Source: Parachlamydiales bacterium
Lineage (GTDB): Bacteria; Chlamydiota; Chlamydiia; Chlamydiales; SM23-39
Direction: 5' to 3'
Length of the DNA: 16,229 bases
Assembly (NCBI GenBank): GCA_003151315.1
Contig: PLXF01000184.1
Location: 1-16,229 of the forward strand
The position numbers and the translations under genes were made by a program. Below are positions 1-6,275 of this stretch, one piece after another. The notes under the pieces were generated by a model, which was given only the letters and a program-made list of their open reading frames with translations, searched no databases and had not been told where the DNA came from. Position 1 is the first letter of the stretch, and every line of letters starts with the position of its first letter.

Positions 1-69
1 AACCCACGGTACGCTTTCACGCACAAACGCTTTCGAGGCGTTCTCCTTAAGCCGCTCGGACACCTTTCC
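1..69 (-). tRNA. tRNA-Ser (anticodon CGA), 3' part cut by window edge
   Basis: Reading the minus strand from 69: a 7-base 5' acceptor strand (GGAAAGG), TG, a D-arm with TCC/GGA pairing and a GCGG loop segment, a perfect 5-bp anticodon stem AACGC/GCGTT enclosing loop CTCGAAA (anticodon CGA at 35-33), a long class II variable arm (GTGCG/CGTAC stem), and the first half of the T-arm (GTGGGTT). The long variable arm and the CGA anticodon identify serine, decoding UCG. The window starts inside the T-loop, so the rest of the T-arm, the 3' acceptor strand and any CCA lie outside. This is the only RNA gene I could find. Confidence 0.93.
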
Positions 70-80
70 AAAAAGGAATC

Positions 81-86
81 ATTTTA
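81..86 (-). promoter_or_regulatory. Candidate -10 box for the tRNA-Ser
   Basis: On the minus strand TAAAAT (5 of 6 to TATAAT) lies 11 bases upstream of the tRNA 5' end and is preceded by TG, as in an extended -10 element. The hexamer 17 bases further upstream (GTGCAC) is a poor -35. Position and match fit a tRNA promoter, but a single hexamer in AT-rich DNA is modest evidence. Confidence 0.35.
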
Positions 87-133
87 CAAGTTTGCCGATT
101 TTTGTGCACCACGCTTCCCTCCAAAGTCTTCAC

Positions 134-162
134 TTGCTTAAAATCTTTAAAAAAAGTAAAAT
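134..162 (+). promoter_or_regulatory. Candidate sigma-70-type promoter for the Inc-like gene
   Basis: TTGCTT (134-139) and TAAAAT (157-162, 5 of 6 to consensus) are separated by exactly 17 bases. The predicted start of transcription, near 169, leaves a leader of about 19 bases containing the GGGG at 179-182 that serves the ATG at 188. This arrangement also argues against the upstream TTG at 92 as start codon, since that lies upstream of the promoter. Confidence 0.5.
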
Positions 163-187
163 TTTTCTTTTAAAATCTGGGGTGAAT

Positions 188-613
188 ATGACTGAAGTGA
201 ACAGTTTTTTTAGAGAAATTAAAGAAGATTGGACGGCCTGCTATGAGAAAAAAAATGCCCATAATCAGAATCGAATCGTTTCTATCGCACTGCGTATAAC
301 AGGGCTATTTTTATTGACTGTTACCACTGCCACTTTTCTTGCAGGGTTGGGAGTTGTTGCGGGAAGCCCTTTCTTGGCATTAGGATTACTCCTCAGCACA
401 GCCGCCTTATTAGTTGTCTCTCACGATGTTATTGTTCTGGGAAATAACTACCATGACGCAGTAAATCCAGGAATAAACTACCTAAAAGACGTAGCTAAAC
501 AAACCTTTAAAGACTGGCGGGGTCGAGAACAATCAGGCGCTTTTTATTTACGACATACTTGGATTTTCAAACCTATTTATTCGGGTGTGGCTAGCTGCTT
601 TCCGTCACGTTAA
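188..613 (+). CDS. Small two-helix membrane protein, possible chlamydial inclusion membrane (Inc-like) protein
   Basis: A 141-residue protein of unknown function. Residues 1-29 are polar and charged. Residues about 31-58 and 61-84 are two long hydrophobic stretches separated only by a short Gly/Ser/Pro turn (around G59-P61). The C-terminal 55 residues are polar with aromatic residues. Two closely spaced hydrophobic helices with both tails on the same side is the 'bilobed hydrophobic domain' used to recognise chlamydial Inc proteins, which are exported by type III secretion into the host-derived vacuole membrane; that role is an inference from topology only. There is no cleavable signal peptide. 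The ATG at 188 is chosen because GGGGTG sits 5 bases upstream and the promoter candidate lies at 134-162. The open frame extends back to a TTG at 92, which has no ribosome site. It converges on rfbA with a 9-base gap and is divergent from the tRNA-Ser. It could equally be an ordinary small inner-membrane protein. Confidence 0.75.
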   Translation: MTEVNSFFREIKEDWTACYEKKNAHNQNRIVSIALRITGLFLLTVTTATFLAGLGVVAGSPFLALGLLLSTAALLVVSHDVIVLGNNYHDAVNPGINYLKDVAKQTFKDWRGREQSGAFYLRHTWIFKPIYSGVASCFPSR

Positions 614-622
614 TTATGAGCA

Positions 623-1480
623 CTACAAAGCTCTTAAATAGTCGCCGTAGTCGTTTTTTGCGTACCGATCGGCGAGCTTCATGAGTTGGTCTTTATCGAT
701 ATAACCCATCCGGTAGGCGATCTCTTCTATGCAAGAGATCTTAATCCCCTGCCGCTCTTGGATCGCTTGAACGAAGGCAGAAGCCTTGTGAAAGGCGTCA
801 AAAGTCCCTGTATCAAGCCAGGCATATCCACGCCCCATAATGCGGACCGATAATTGATTTCTAGCCAAATACACCCTGTTGACATCGGTTATTTCTAACT
901 CGCCACGGGGCGAAGGTTGTAACGACTTCGCAATCTCGACAACCTCAGGACCGTAAAAATAGAGGCCGGGAACAGCATAAGAGGATTTGGGATGGGTTGG
1001 TTTTTCTTCAATTCCAATAGCCTTCATATCTTGATCAAACGCAATGACCCCATAACGCTGAGGATCTTTTACGTGATAGCCGAAAACGAGCCCTCCCGTT
1101 TGAAGAGCCGTCCCTTCTCGTAATAATACGGGAAGATCGTGGCCGTAAAAAATATTGTCTCCCAAAATGAGAGCTACAGGCTCGTTTTTGATGAAGGAAG
1201 CGCCGTAAATAAAGGCTTGTGCTAGCCCTTTAGGCTCGGGTTGAACGACATATTCAAGATGGACTCCAAGATCGGAACCATCGCCTAACAGCTTTTGGAA
1301 TCGAGGGGTATCATCAGGTGTGGAAATAATAAGAATTTCACGGATTCCAGCTAAGAGAAGAACCGATAAGGGATAATAGATCATTGGCTTGTCATAGACA
1401 GGGAGGAGCTGCTTACACAAAGCGATCGTCGCTGGATGAAGCCTCGTCCCGCTGCCACCAGCTAAGATGATCCCTTTCAT
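623..1480 (-). CDS. rfbA: Glucose-1-phosphate thymidylyltransferase (RmlA/RfbA)
   Basis: A cytosolic nucleotidyltransferase that joins dTTP and glucose-1-phosphate to give dTDP-glucose, the first step towards dTDP-rhamnose and other dTDP-sugars. The 285-residue length is close to the family's usual 290. Visible motifs are the nucleotide-binding loop [12 protein letters not shown] (7-18), [13 protein letters not shown] (27-39), the metal-binding Asp in LGDN (D108), EEKP with K160, LEITDVN (195-201) and [10 protein letters not shown] (221-230, D223). The frame also has a GTG at 1486, but the ATG at 1480 gives the family's usual MKGIILAGG start and has AGGTGAGT directly before it, so I take 1480. 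The start lies 2 bases past the accC stop (TGA at 1485-1483), so translation is probably coupled to accC. It is the last gene of the rpe-acc run; rfbB, rfbC and rfbD are not in the window, so the final sugar cannot be told from here. Confidence 0.93.
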   Translation of the reverse strand: MKGIILAGGSGTRLHPATIALCKQLLPVYDKPMIYYPLSVLLLAGIREILIISTPDDTPRFQKLLGDGSDLGVHLEYVVQPEPKGLAQAFIYGASFIKNEPVALILGDNIFYGHDLPVLLREGTALQTGGLVFGYHVKDPQRYGVIAFDQDMKAIGIEEKPTHPKSSYAVPGLYFYGPEVVEIAKSLQPSPRGELEITDVNRVYLARNQLSVRIMGRGYAWLDTGTFDAFHKASAFVQAIQERQGIKISCIEEIAYRMGYIDKDQLMKLADRYAKNDYGDYLRAL

Positions 1481-1482
1481 AC

Positions 1483-2841
1483 TCACCTAGTGAAATTGCA
1501 CCCTTCAGCAATCAATTGGTCGATATAACCGATGGTGTATTCGTGTGACAAAAACCGCTTATCTTCCAACATATATTGGTGGAAAGGGATCGTCGTATGG
1601 ACCCCAGCGATATGGAATTCTTTAAGGGCTCGCTTCGCATGAGCAATGGCCTCTTCTCGATTACGCCCTTTGACAATGAGCTTAGCAATCATCGAGTCGT
1701 AATTCGGAGGGATACGATACCCGCCATAGCAAGCACTATCTACGCGCACGTGAGGGCCACCCGGGGGAATATAATGCTCTAGTTGTCCTGGAGATGGAGC
1801 AAACCCTTGAGCGGGATTTTCCGCATTAATCCGAAGCTCAAAAATATGACCATTGAGTTGGACGTCTTTTTGGCGCAGAGTCAATTTCTCTCCTTGGGCA
1901 ATGCGGATTTGCTGCTGGACAAGATCGACGCCTGTGAGCTCTTCAGTCACCGTATGTTCCACTTGGATGCGGGTGTTCACCTCCATGAAATAGAAGTGCC
2001 CCTTTTCATCTAAAAGAAACTCAACAGTTCCCACCGAATGGTACTTGGCCGCTTTTACGATTTCTACCGCACACTGTCCCATTTTTTTCCGGAGCGACTC
2101 GTTAACGAGGGGACTCGGAGCCTCTTCAATCAGCTTTTGGCGGCGACGCTGGATCGTGCAATCCCGCTCCCCTAAATAGACATAATTGCCATGTTTATCT
2201 CCCATTACTTGCACTTCTACGTGGCGGGGATTGACAATCATTTTTTCTAAATAGACATCGGGATTATTAAAGCTCACTTCGGCTTCTGTTCGAGCTTGGA
2301 TAAATTTTTGTGCGAAATCCTCATCTGAATAGGCAATCCGAATCCCTTTGCCGCCGCCGCCTGCTACCGCTTTAATAAAAATAGGGTATCCAAATTTTTG
2401 CGCCTCTTTAAGAGCCGATTCTAGGTCGCGAACGATACCTTCGGAGCCAGGAATCACAGGGCATTTGACACTTTTTGCCGTCGCTTTGGCCATCGCTTTA
2501 TCGCCTAAAAGAGCAATCGTTTTTGAGGAGGGGCCAATAAACGTAAGGCCTGAACTTTCACAAATGGAGGCGAAATTGCTATTTTCACTCAAAAAGCCGT
2601 AGCCGGGATGGACCGCATCGGCGCTCGTGATTTCACAAGCAGCGATAATATTGGGGATTTTCAGGTAGGACTTAGCCGAGGGAGCTTCACCGATACAGAT
2701 GGCCTCATCGGCGTGGTGAACATGCATAGCCTCCGCATCGGCTTCCGAATAGACAGCTACCGTTTGCAGACCTAAGTCATGACAGGCTCGGATAATGCGG
2801 ACGGCGATTTCGCCTCGGTTAGCTATAAGTACTTTTTGCAT
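1483..2841 (-). CDS. accC: Acetyl-CoA carboxylase, biotin carboxylase subunit
   Basis: The ATP-dependent enzyme that carboxylates biotin on AccB, the first half of malonyl-CoA formation for fatty-acid synthesis. The 452 residues match the usual 445-455. It has the N-terminal biotin carboxylase domain ([14 protein letters not shown] from 3), an ATP-grasp fold with Lys in GDKA (K115), the glycine-rich loop [10 protein letters not shown] (158-167) following K157, the ERDCTIQRR stretch (225-233), the metal/active-site segment [10 protein letters not shown] (287-296), the catalytic Arg in ELRINAE (R337), and the C-terminal domain. All catalytic residues I know for E. coli AccC have counterparts, with Arg at 234 where E. 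coli has His236, a position that varies in the family. It starts 2 bases after the accB stop with no clear ribosome site of its own, so it is probably translated by coupling. The accA/accD carboxyltransferase genes are not in the window. Confidence 0.97.
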   Translation of the reverse strand: MQKVLIANRGEIAVRIIRACHDLGLQTVAVYSEADAEAMHVHHADEAICIGEAPSAKSYLKIPNIIAACEITSADAVHPGYGFLSENSNFASICESSGLTFIGPSSKTIALLGDKAMAKATAKSVKCPVIPGSEGIVRDLESALKEAQKFGYPIFIKAVAGGGGKGIRIAYSDEDFAQKFIQARTEAEVSFNNPDVYLEKMIVNPRHVEVQVMGDKHGNYVYLGERDCTIQRRRQKLIEEAPSPLVNESLRKKMGQCAVEIVKAAKYHSVGTVEFLLDEKGHFYFMEVNTRIQVEHTVTEELTGVDLVQQQIRIAQGEKLTLRQKDVQLNGHIFELRINAENPAQGFAPSPGQLEHYIPPGGPHVRVDSACYGGYRIPPNYDSMIAKLIVKGRNREEAIAHAKRALKEFHIAGVHTTIPFHQYMLEDKRFLSHEYTIGYIDQLIAEGCNFTR

Positions 2842-2843
2842 AG

Positions 2844-3302
2844 TTACGTAATCCGAAAAAGTCGGGTCCCAAATTCAACAGGTTGAGCTGTGTCGGTGAG
2901 AAGCTCAGCGATGGTTCCACTAAAGCCCGCCTTCACCTCATTCATCACCTTCATCGCTTCGATAATGCAGACGACCGTGCTTTCCGTAACCTGATCACCC
3001 ACTTTCACAAAGAGGCCTTGGCCAGGACCGGGAGAGTTATAGAAAGTCCCCACCATCGGTGATGTGACAAATTTGCCCGAAGCTTCAGGTGCGCGTTCCG
3101 CTTCGGAAACAGGAGGCAGCTCTTTAGAGGGTTCAAAATGGTGAACGTGGGGGTGGGAATACTGAACAGAGTGGGAAGGAGCGAAAGAAGGCTCCGACTC
3201 TTTTTCGAGATGCAACTCGAAATCTCCCTGTTTATACACCAACTTCTTGAGCTTGCTCCCCTCAAGATGGGCCATCAGTTCCTTGATTGTTTCGAGATCC
3301 AC
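2844..3302 (-). CDS. accB: Acetyl-CoA carboxylase, biotin carboxyl carrier protein
   Basis: The carrier whose biotin shuttles CO2 from AccC to the carboxyltransferase. It has 152 residues: an N-terminal helix/strand segment (1-35) starting MDLETIKELM as is usual in the family; a linker (36-75) rich in Pro, Ser and unusually His (HPHVHH at 50-55) instead of the common Ala/Pro linker; and the biotinyl domain (77-152) with the biotin-accepting Lys in EAMKVMNEV (K118) and a SPMVGTFY start. The start codon is GTG at 3302; AGAGGGTG about 11 bases upstream is the likely ribosome site, and no ATG gives a sensible N-terminus. The gap from the efp stop (3309) is 6 bases. Confidence 0.96.
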   Translation of the reverse strand: MDLETIKELMAHLEGSKLKKLVYKQGDFELHLEKESEPSFAPSHSVQYSHPHVHHFEPSKELPPVSEAERAPEASGKFVTSPMVGTFYNSPGPGQGLFVKVGDQVTESTVVCIIEAMKVMNEVKAGFSGTIAELLTDTAQPVEFGTRLFRIT

Positions 3303-3308
3303 TGTTAT

Positions 3309-3866
3309 TTACACCCTCTGTATATATTCATTTGCATGCGTGTCGACCTTAATTACGTCGCCGCTTTCGATAAATAGGGGAACGGCAAGCTTAGCGCCCG
3401 TTTCAAGTACAGCCCGCTTAGTAGCGCCAGATGCGGATGTCTCGTCCTCCCCCCCTTCGGTCTTAACAACCATGATTTCGAGAAATTGGGGCAATTCTAC
3501 AGCGAAAATCGTATCGCCATAAAACATCGCTTTGAGTTGAATCCCTTCCCGTAAATAATGGACTTTATCGCCGAGGATAGAGCCCGGGACCAGGACTTGC
3601 TCCAAATTCCCAATATCGAGAAATAGGTATTCTTTCCCTTCGGGATATAAAAATTCGAGCAGCCGTTCCACAAGAGAAACCTCTTGCACCGTCTGATCCA
3701 ATTTAAAATTCTTTTCAATCACCTCATCGGTGATGAGATTGCGCAATTTAGTCTTGACGAAAGGGGTACCCTTCGCGACGGTCACCTTTACACTCGATTC
3801 GACGCGGAAAATATTCCCATCAATATTGAGAGTCATTCCAGGAGTGATCTGATTCGAAGTTGTCAT
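3309..3866 (-). CDS. efp: Elongation factor P, chlamydial Efp1-like paralogue
   Basis: EF-P binds ribosomes stalled on proline runs and promotes peptide bond formation. The 185 residues are the family length, with three beta-barrel domains (KOW-like about 1-63, central OB, C-terminal OB). The open frame runs up to 3950, but the ATG at 3866 gives the usual length and has AAGGAAGA upstream; the longer form would add 28 unrelated residues lying over the HAD gene. The loop that carries the modified lysine reads VAKGTPF (K32), where E. coli has PGKGQAF around K34, so the Pro-Gly before the lysine is missing. The C-terminus EYIQRV and this loop resemble, from memory, C. trachomatis Efp1 (CT122), which lies beside accB-accC as here; Chlamydia carries a second, canonical EF-P elsewhere. 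Its ATG overlaps the HAD stop (ATGA), so translation is coupled. How the lysine is modified cannot be told from the window. Confidence 0.93.
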   Translation of the reverse strand: MTTSNQITPGMTLNIDGNIFRVESSVKVTVAKGTPFVKTKLRNLITDEVIEKNFKLDQTVQEVSLVERLLEFLYPEGKEYLFLDIGNLEQVLVPGSILGDKVHYLREGIQLKAMFYGDTIFAVELPQFLEIMVVKTEGGEDETSASGATKRAVLETGAKLAVPLFIESGDVIKVDTHANEYIQRV

Positions 3867-4519
3867 CGTACGATCTTCCTTAATTGCCGGAGGTCGGAAA
3901 TCGAATAGTCGATCCATTCCTCCGTCTGATTTACAAGTCCACGCCCCCATCGCATATGAACCGTGGTTAAACCCAGTTCACGGGCGGGAATAAGATCCAT
4001 GAGGATCCGATCTCCACAAACGATCACATCGTCGGGAGATTTAGAAAATTCTTTACACAAAGCCTCATAATAGGGCCTTTTAATAGAATCTTCTGGGATT
4101 GATATCTTACTAAAAATAGAAGGTTCAATACCAGCTTTTTTCAACTTTTCCATTTGAAAAGGGGGGTGTCCCCCCGTTACAAGGGCAATTCGGTGTTTTA
4201 CCGCGCATTCTTCCAAAATATCTTTAGCACTGGGGGTCGTGGGAATGGGAAAGTCGGAGGGTAAAGGAGAACTCAGCTCAGGGATCACCTTCTCTACCCA
4301 GGAAGGGTCTCCCCCTTGCCGTAAAATAAAGGAATGCAGGGCGTCTTTAGAGCGCAGCGACAACCGGTTGATCTCGAGTAGCTCCGCATACCCTTTGGAA
4401 AAATCAGAAATCTTTAACCCTAAGTCACATAAGATCTCCAGACAACGCTTCATTTTATACGGGGTCACAGCGCCCGAGGTGTCGATTAGAGTGTCGTCGA
4501 GATCAAAGATGATCAACAA
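3863..4519 (-). CDS. HAD-superfamily phosphatase/hydrolase, substrate unknown
   Basis: A 218-residue soluble haloacid-dehalogenase-type hydrolase. Motif I is FDLDDTL (D6 nucleophile, D8 acid/base), motif II LVTGG (T115), motif III Lys K148, and motif IV CGDRILMD (D170, D175), with a helical C1-type cap between motif I and motif II (about 14-100). All four catalytic motifs are intact, so it should be an active phosphate hydrolase; the family does not predict the substrate. The start is unusual: the frame opens directly after an in-frame TAA (4525-4523) with TTG TTG, and TTG at 4519 has AGGAG 10 bases upstream, so TTG is the probable start. It overlaps the yvcK end by 17 bases and the efp start by 4. 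It sits between rpe and efp, genes that are close neighbours in Chlamydia, so it looks like an insertion into that operon together with yvcK. Confidence 0.87.
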   Translation of the reverse strand: MLIIFDLDDTLIDTSGAVTPYKMKRCLEILCDLGLKISDFSKGYAELLEINRLSLRSKDALHSFILRQGGDPSWVEKVIPELSSPLPSDFPIPTTPSAKDILEECAVKHRIALVTGGHPPFQMEKLKKAGIEPSIFSKISIPEDSIKRPYYEALCKEFSKSPDDVIVCGDRILMDLIPARELGLTTVHMRWGRGLVNQTEEWIDYSISDLRQLRKIVR

Positions 4520-5495
4520 TTTTTACTAGCTCCTGGGCCAATTTTTTAGAATCGTGCCTAATCAATGTCCGCTTAATCAAATCTTTTGTTGGCAAATCGG
4601 CCAAGCGACCTAACAGATCGACGTTAATTACCCTTTCTTCATGGAGGTCATTTTCCACAAGCTCCCCTTCCGTCGCATACACATCGATTAGCTCTTTTGG
4701 GGGTTTCTGGGAATTAATCAGGATGTAGTCAAATACATCTTTACCGATAAATCGGGTGAGTTCGTTTAAATAGTGGCTCGTTTTGTAACCCGTCGTCTGC
4801 CCTTTGCGATTCATCAAATTGACGACAAAGACTTTTTTCGCTGGGCACTCTCGGATCGCTTCGCAAACCCCATCAACCAATAGATTTGGGATAAGAGAGG
4901 TGTAAAAACCACCAGGACCTATCACCAAAAGGTCGGCGGTTTTCAACTCATCAACGACTCTCGGATTTACTTTAGGAAAAGGATCTAAATAGATGGAGTG
5001 ATACCCTTGATCGATCTCCTGGGAAAGATAGATCTCCTTCTCCCCTTCCAAGATTTTCTTGTTCTGCAACACCATTTTTAACCGAACTGGGTGCGTCGTA
5101 ACAGGAATGACCTTCCCTTTAATATAAAGGATTTTCCCCGCCTCTTCGACCGCTTTCTCAAAACTTCCTGTCACTTTTTCTAAGGCCGAGAGGAGGAGAT
5201 TTCCAAAGCTATGCCCTCCCAACCCCCCGTTTTCAAAGCGGTAGTTCATTAAGCTGCGCATCAGACGGCTCGAATTGGAGAGCGCGACCAAGCATTGACG
5301 GACATCTCCCGGGGGCAAAACACCCAATTCATCGCGTAAAATACCGGTGCTTCCCCCATCGTCGGCCATCGAGACAATCGCAGTCAAGTCGAGGGGGTAA
5401 TATTTAAGGCCCCGTAAAACGACGAAATTTCCGGTTCCGCCACCTACTACTACAATTTTTTTATGGAGAGCTCGAGGAAATGCATTAGCGTTCAT
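4503..5495 (-). CDS. yvcK: YvcK/GlmR/CofD-like UDP-sugar-binding regulator (gluconeogenesis factor family)
   Basis: A 330-residue cytosolic protein of the YvcK family, known in Bacillus and mycobacteria to bind UDP-GlcNAc and to be needed for normal carbon flow into the cell envelope on gluconeogenic carbon. Visible family motifs are the N-terminal dinucleotide-type fold VVVGGGTGN (15-23), ADDGGSTGILR (44-54), PPGDVRQCLVAL (61-72), GGHSFGNLLLSAL (93-105), VIGPGGFYTSLIPNLLV (191-207) and NLMNRKGQTTGY (226-237). The family is related to CofD (2-phospho-L-lactate transferase), but its regular GPGxxYTS segment and the absence of F420 genes favour YvcK. The ATG at 5495 overlaps the rpe stop (ATGA). 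The position next to rpe and before the acc genes fits a role in linking sugar-phosphate metabolism to envelope precursor supply, which is inference. Confidence 0.92.
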   Translation of the reverse strand: MNANAFPRALHKKIVVVGGGTGNFVVLRGLKYYPLDLTAIVSMADDGGSTGILRDELGVLPPGDVRQCLVALSNSSRLMRSLMNYRFENGGLGGHSFGNLLLSALEKVTGSFEKAVEEAGKILYIKGKVIPVTTHPVRLKMVLQNKKILEGEKEIYLSQEIDQGYHSIYLDPFPKVNPRVVDELKTADLLVIGPGGFYTSLIPNLLVDGVCEAIRECPAKKVFVVNLMNRKGQTTGYKTSHYLNELTRFIGKDVFDYILINSQKPPKELIDVYATEGELVENDLHEERVINVDLLGRLADLPTKDLIKRTLIRHDSKKLAQELVKIVDHL

Positions 5496-6205
5496 GAAGA
5501 GTTCCGCAAAAGTTGGATCCCCTTACCGAAATCGGGTTGCTTAAAGAGGTAGTCGCCACTCACTAAAACATTAGCGCCCATTTGCACACAAGCTTTCGCT
5601 GTTTCCCGATTTATTCCTCCGTCTACTTGTATATTAAAAGGGGGGAAAGAATCGGCAGGTAAGCTCTCTTTGGCAACGATTCCCCCTTGCCTGATCCGAT
5701 ATCGATCACAATATTCGCGCGTCATTTTCACTTTTTCCAACATCTCGGGCATAAAACTCTGTCCGCCAAAGCCAGGGCTAACGGTCATGATTAAAATCAG
5801 ATCACACTTATCTAAGTATTTAGGGATCATAGAAAATGAGGTCTCGGGACGAAAAGCGAGACCAGCTTCAATATTGCATTTCCGAATAAACCGGAGCGTC
5901 TCTTCCACATCTTCTGTCGCTTCAAAGTGGAACGTAATCCGATCGGCTCCCGCTTGCGCAAACGCCTCTACATAATCATATGGATTGTAGATCATCACAT
6001 GGACATCTAGAAATAGGGAAGTGGAACGCTTAATAGCGGCTACCGCTTTCGGTCCAAGGGTCAAATTCGGGACAAAGTGGCCATCCATAATATCAATATG
6101 GATCCCATCGGCTCCCGCCTGTTCAATCCGTTTTGCCTCTTCAGCCAAACGCCCAAAATCGCCTGATAAAATAGAAGGATATACTTTGATGTAAGAATGG
6201 TCCAT
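5492..6205 (-). CDS. rpe: Ribulose-phosphate 3-epimerase
   Basis: A pentose-phosphate pathway enzyme interconverting ribulose-5-phosphate and xylulose-5-phosphate. It has 237 residues, a TIM-barrel with all signature elements: PSILSGDF (10-17), HIDIMDGHFVPNLT (36-49, metal ligands H36 and D38), DVHVMI (67-72, H69), MTVSPGFGGQSF (140-151) and VDGGI (194-198, D195). Compared with typical 220-225-residue enzymes there is an extra loop of roughly 15-18 residues (about 171-190) just before the VDGGI strand. The ATG at 6205 has AAAGGGG immediately upstream. It is the first gene of a seven-gene minus-strand run, with a promoter candidate at 6229-6258. Confidence 0.96.
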   Translation of the reverse strand: MDHSYIKVYPSILSGDFGRLAEEAKRIEQAGADGIHIDIMDGHFVPNLTLGPKAVAAIKRSTSLFLDVHVMIYNPYDYVEAFAQAGADRITFHFEATEDVEETLRFIRKCNIEAGLAFRPETSFSMIPKYLDKCDLILIMTVSPGFGGQSFMPEMLEKVKMTREYCDRYRIRQGGIVAKESLPADSFPPFNIQVDGGINRETAKACVQMGANVLVSGDYLFKQPDFGKGIQLLRNSS

Positions 6206-6228
6206 AGCCCCTTTTGCAAAAAGAGATC

Positions 6229-6258
6229 TTTATACCTCACAAGGGAGGTTTGGCACAA
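6229..6258 (-). promoter_or_regulatory. Candidate promoter of the rpe-rfbA operon, with a palindrome in its spacer
   Basis: On the minus strand TTGTGC (6258-6253) and TATAAA (6234-6229, 5 of 6 to consensus) are 18 bases apart, giving a transcript start near 6222 and a leader of about 17 bases before the rpe ATG. The spacer contains ACCTC and GAGGT (6249-6245 and 6238-6234 on the minus strand, 6-base loop), an interrupted palindrome that could be an operator. The 70-base gap is the only break in an otherwise packed minus-strand block, which favours a promoter here. Confidence 0.42.
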
Positions 6259-6275
6259 GAACTTGCTACAGTGTC

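Noticed and set aside
92..187. TTG at 92 as start of the Inc-like gene (32 more residues)
   Set aside because: No ribosome site precedes it, it lies upstream of the candidate promoter at 134-162, and the ATG at 188 has GGGGTG just before it.
1481..1486. GTG at 1486 as start of rfbA
   Set aside because: Only two residues longer, no ribosome site before it, while the ATG at 1480 has AGGTGAG and the standard family N-terminus.
3867..3950. Extended N-terminus for EF-P starting at 3950
   Set aside because: The added 28 residues do not resemble EF-P and lie over the HAD coding sequence; the ATG at 3866 has AAGGAAGA and gives the family length.
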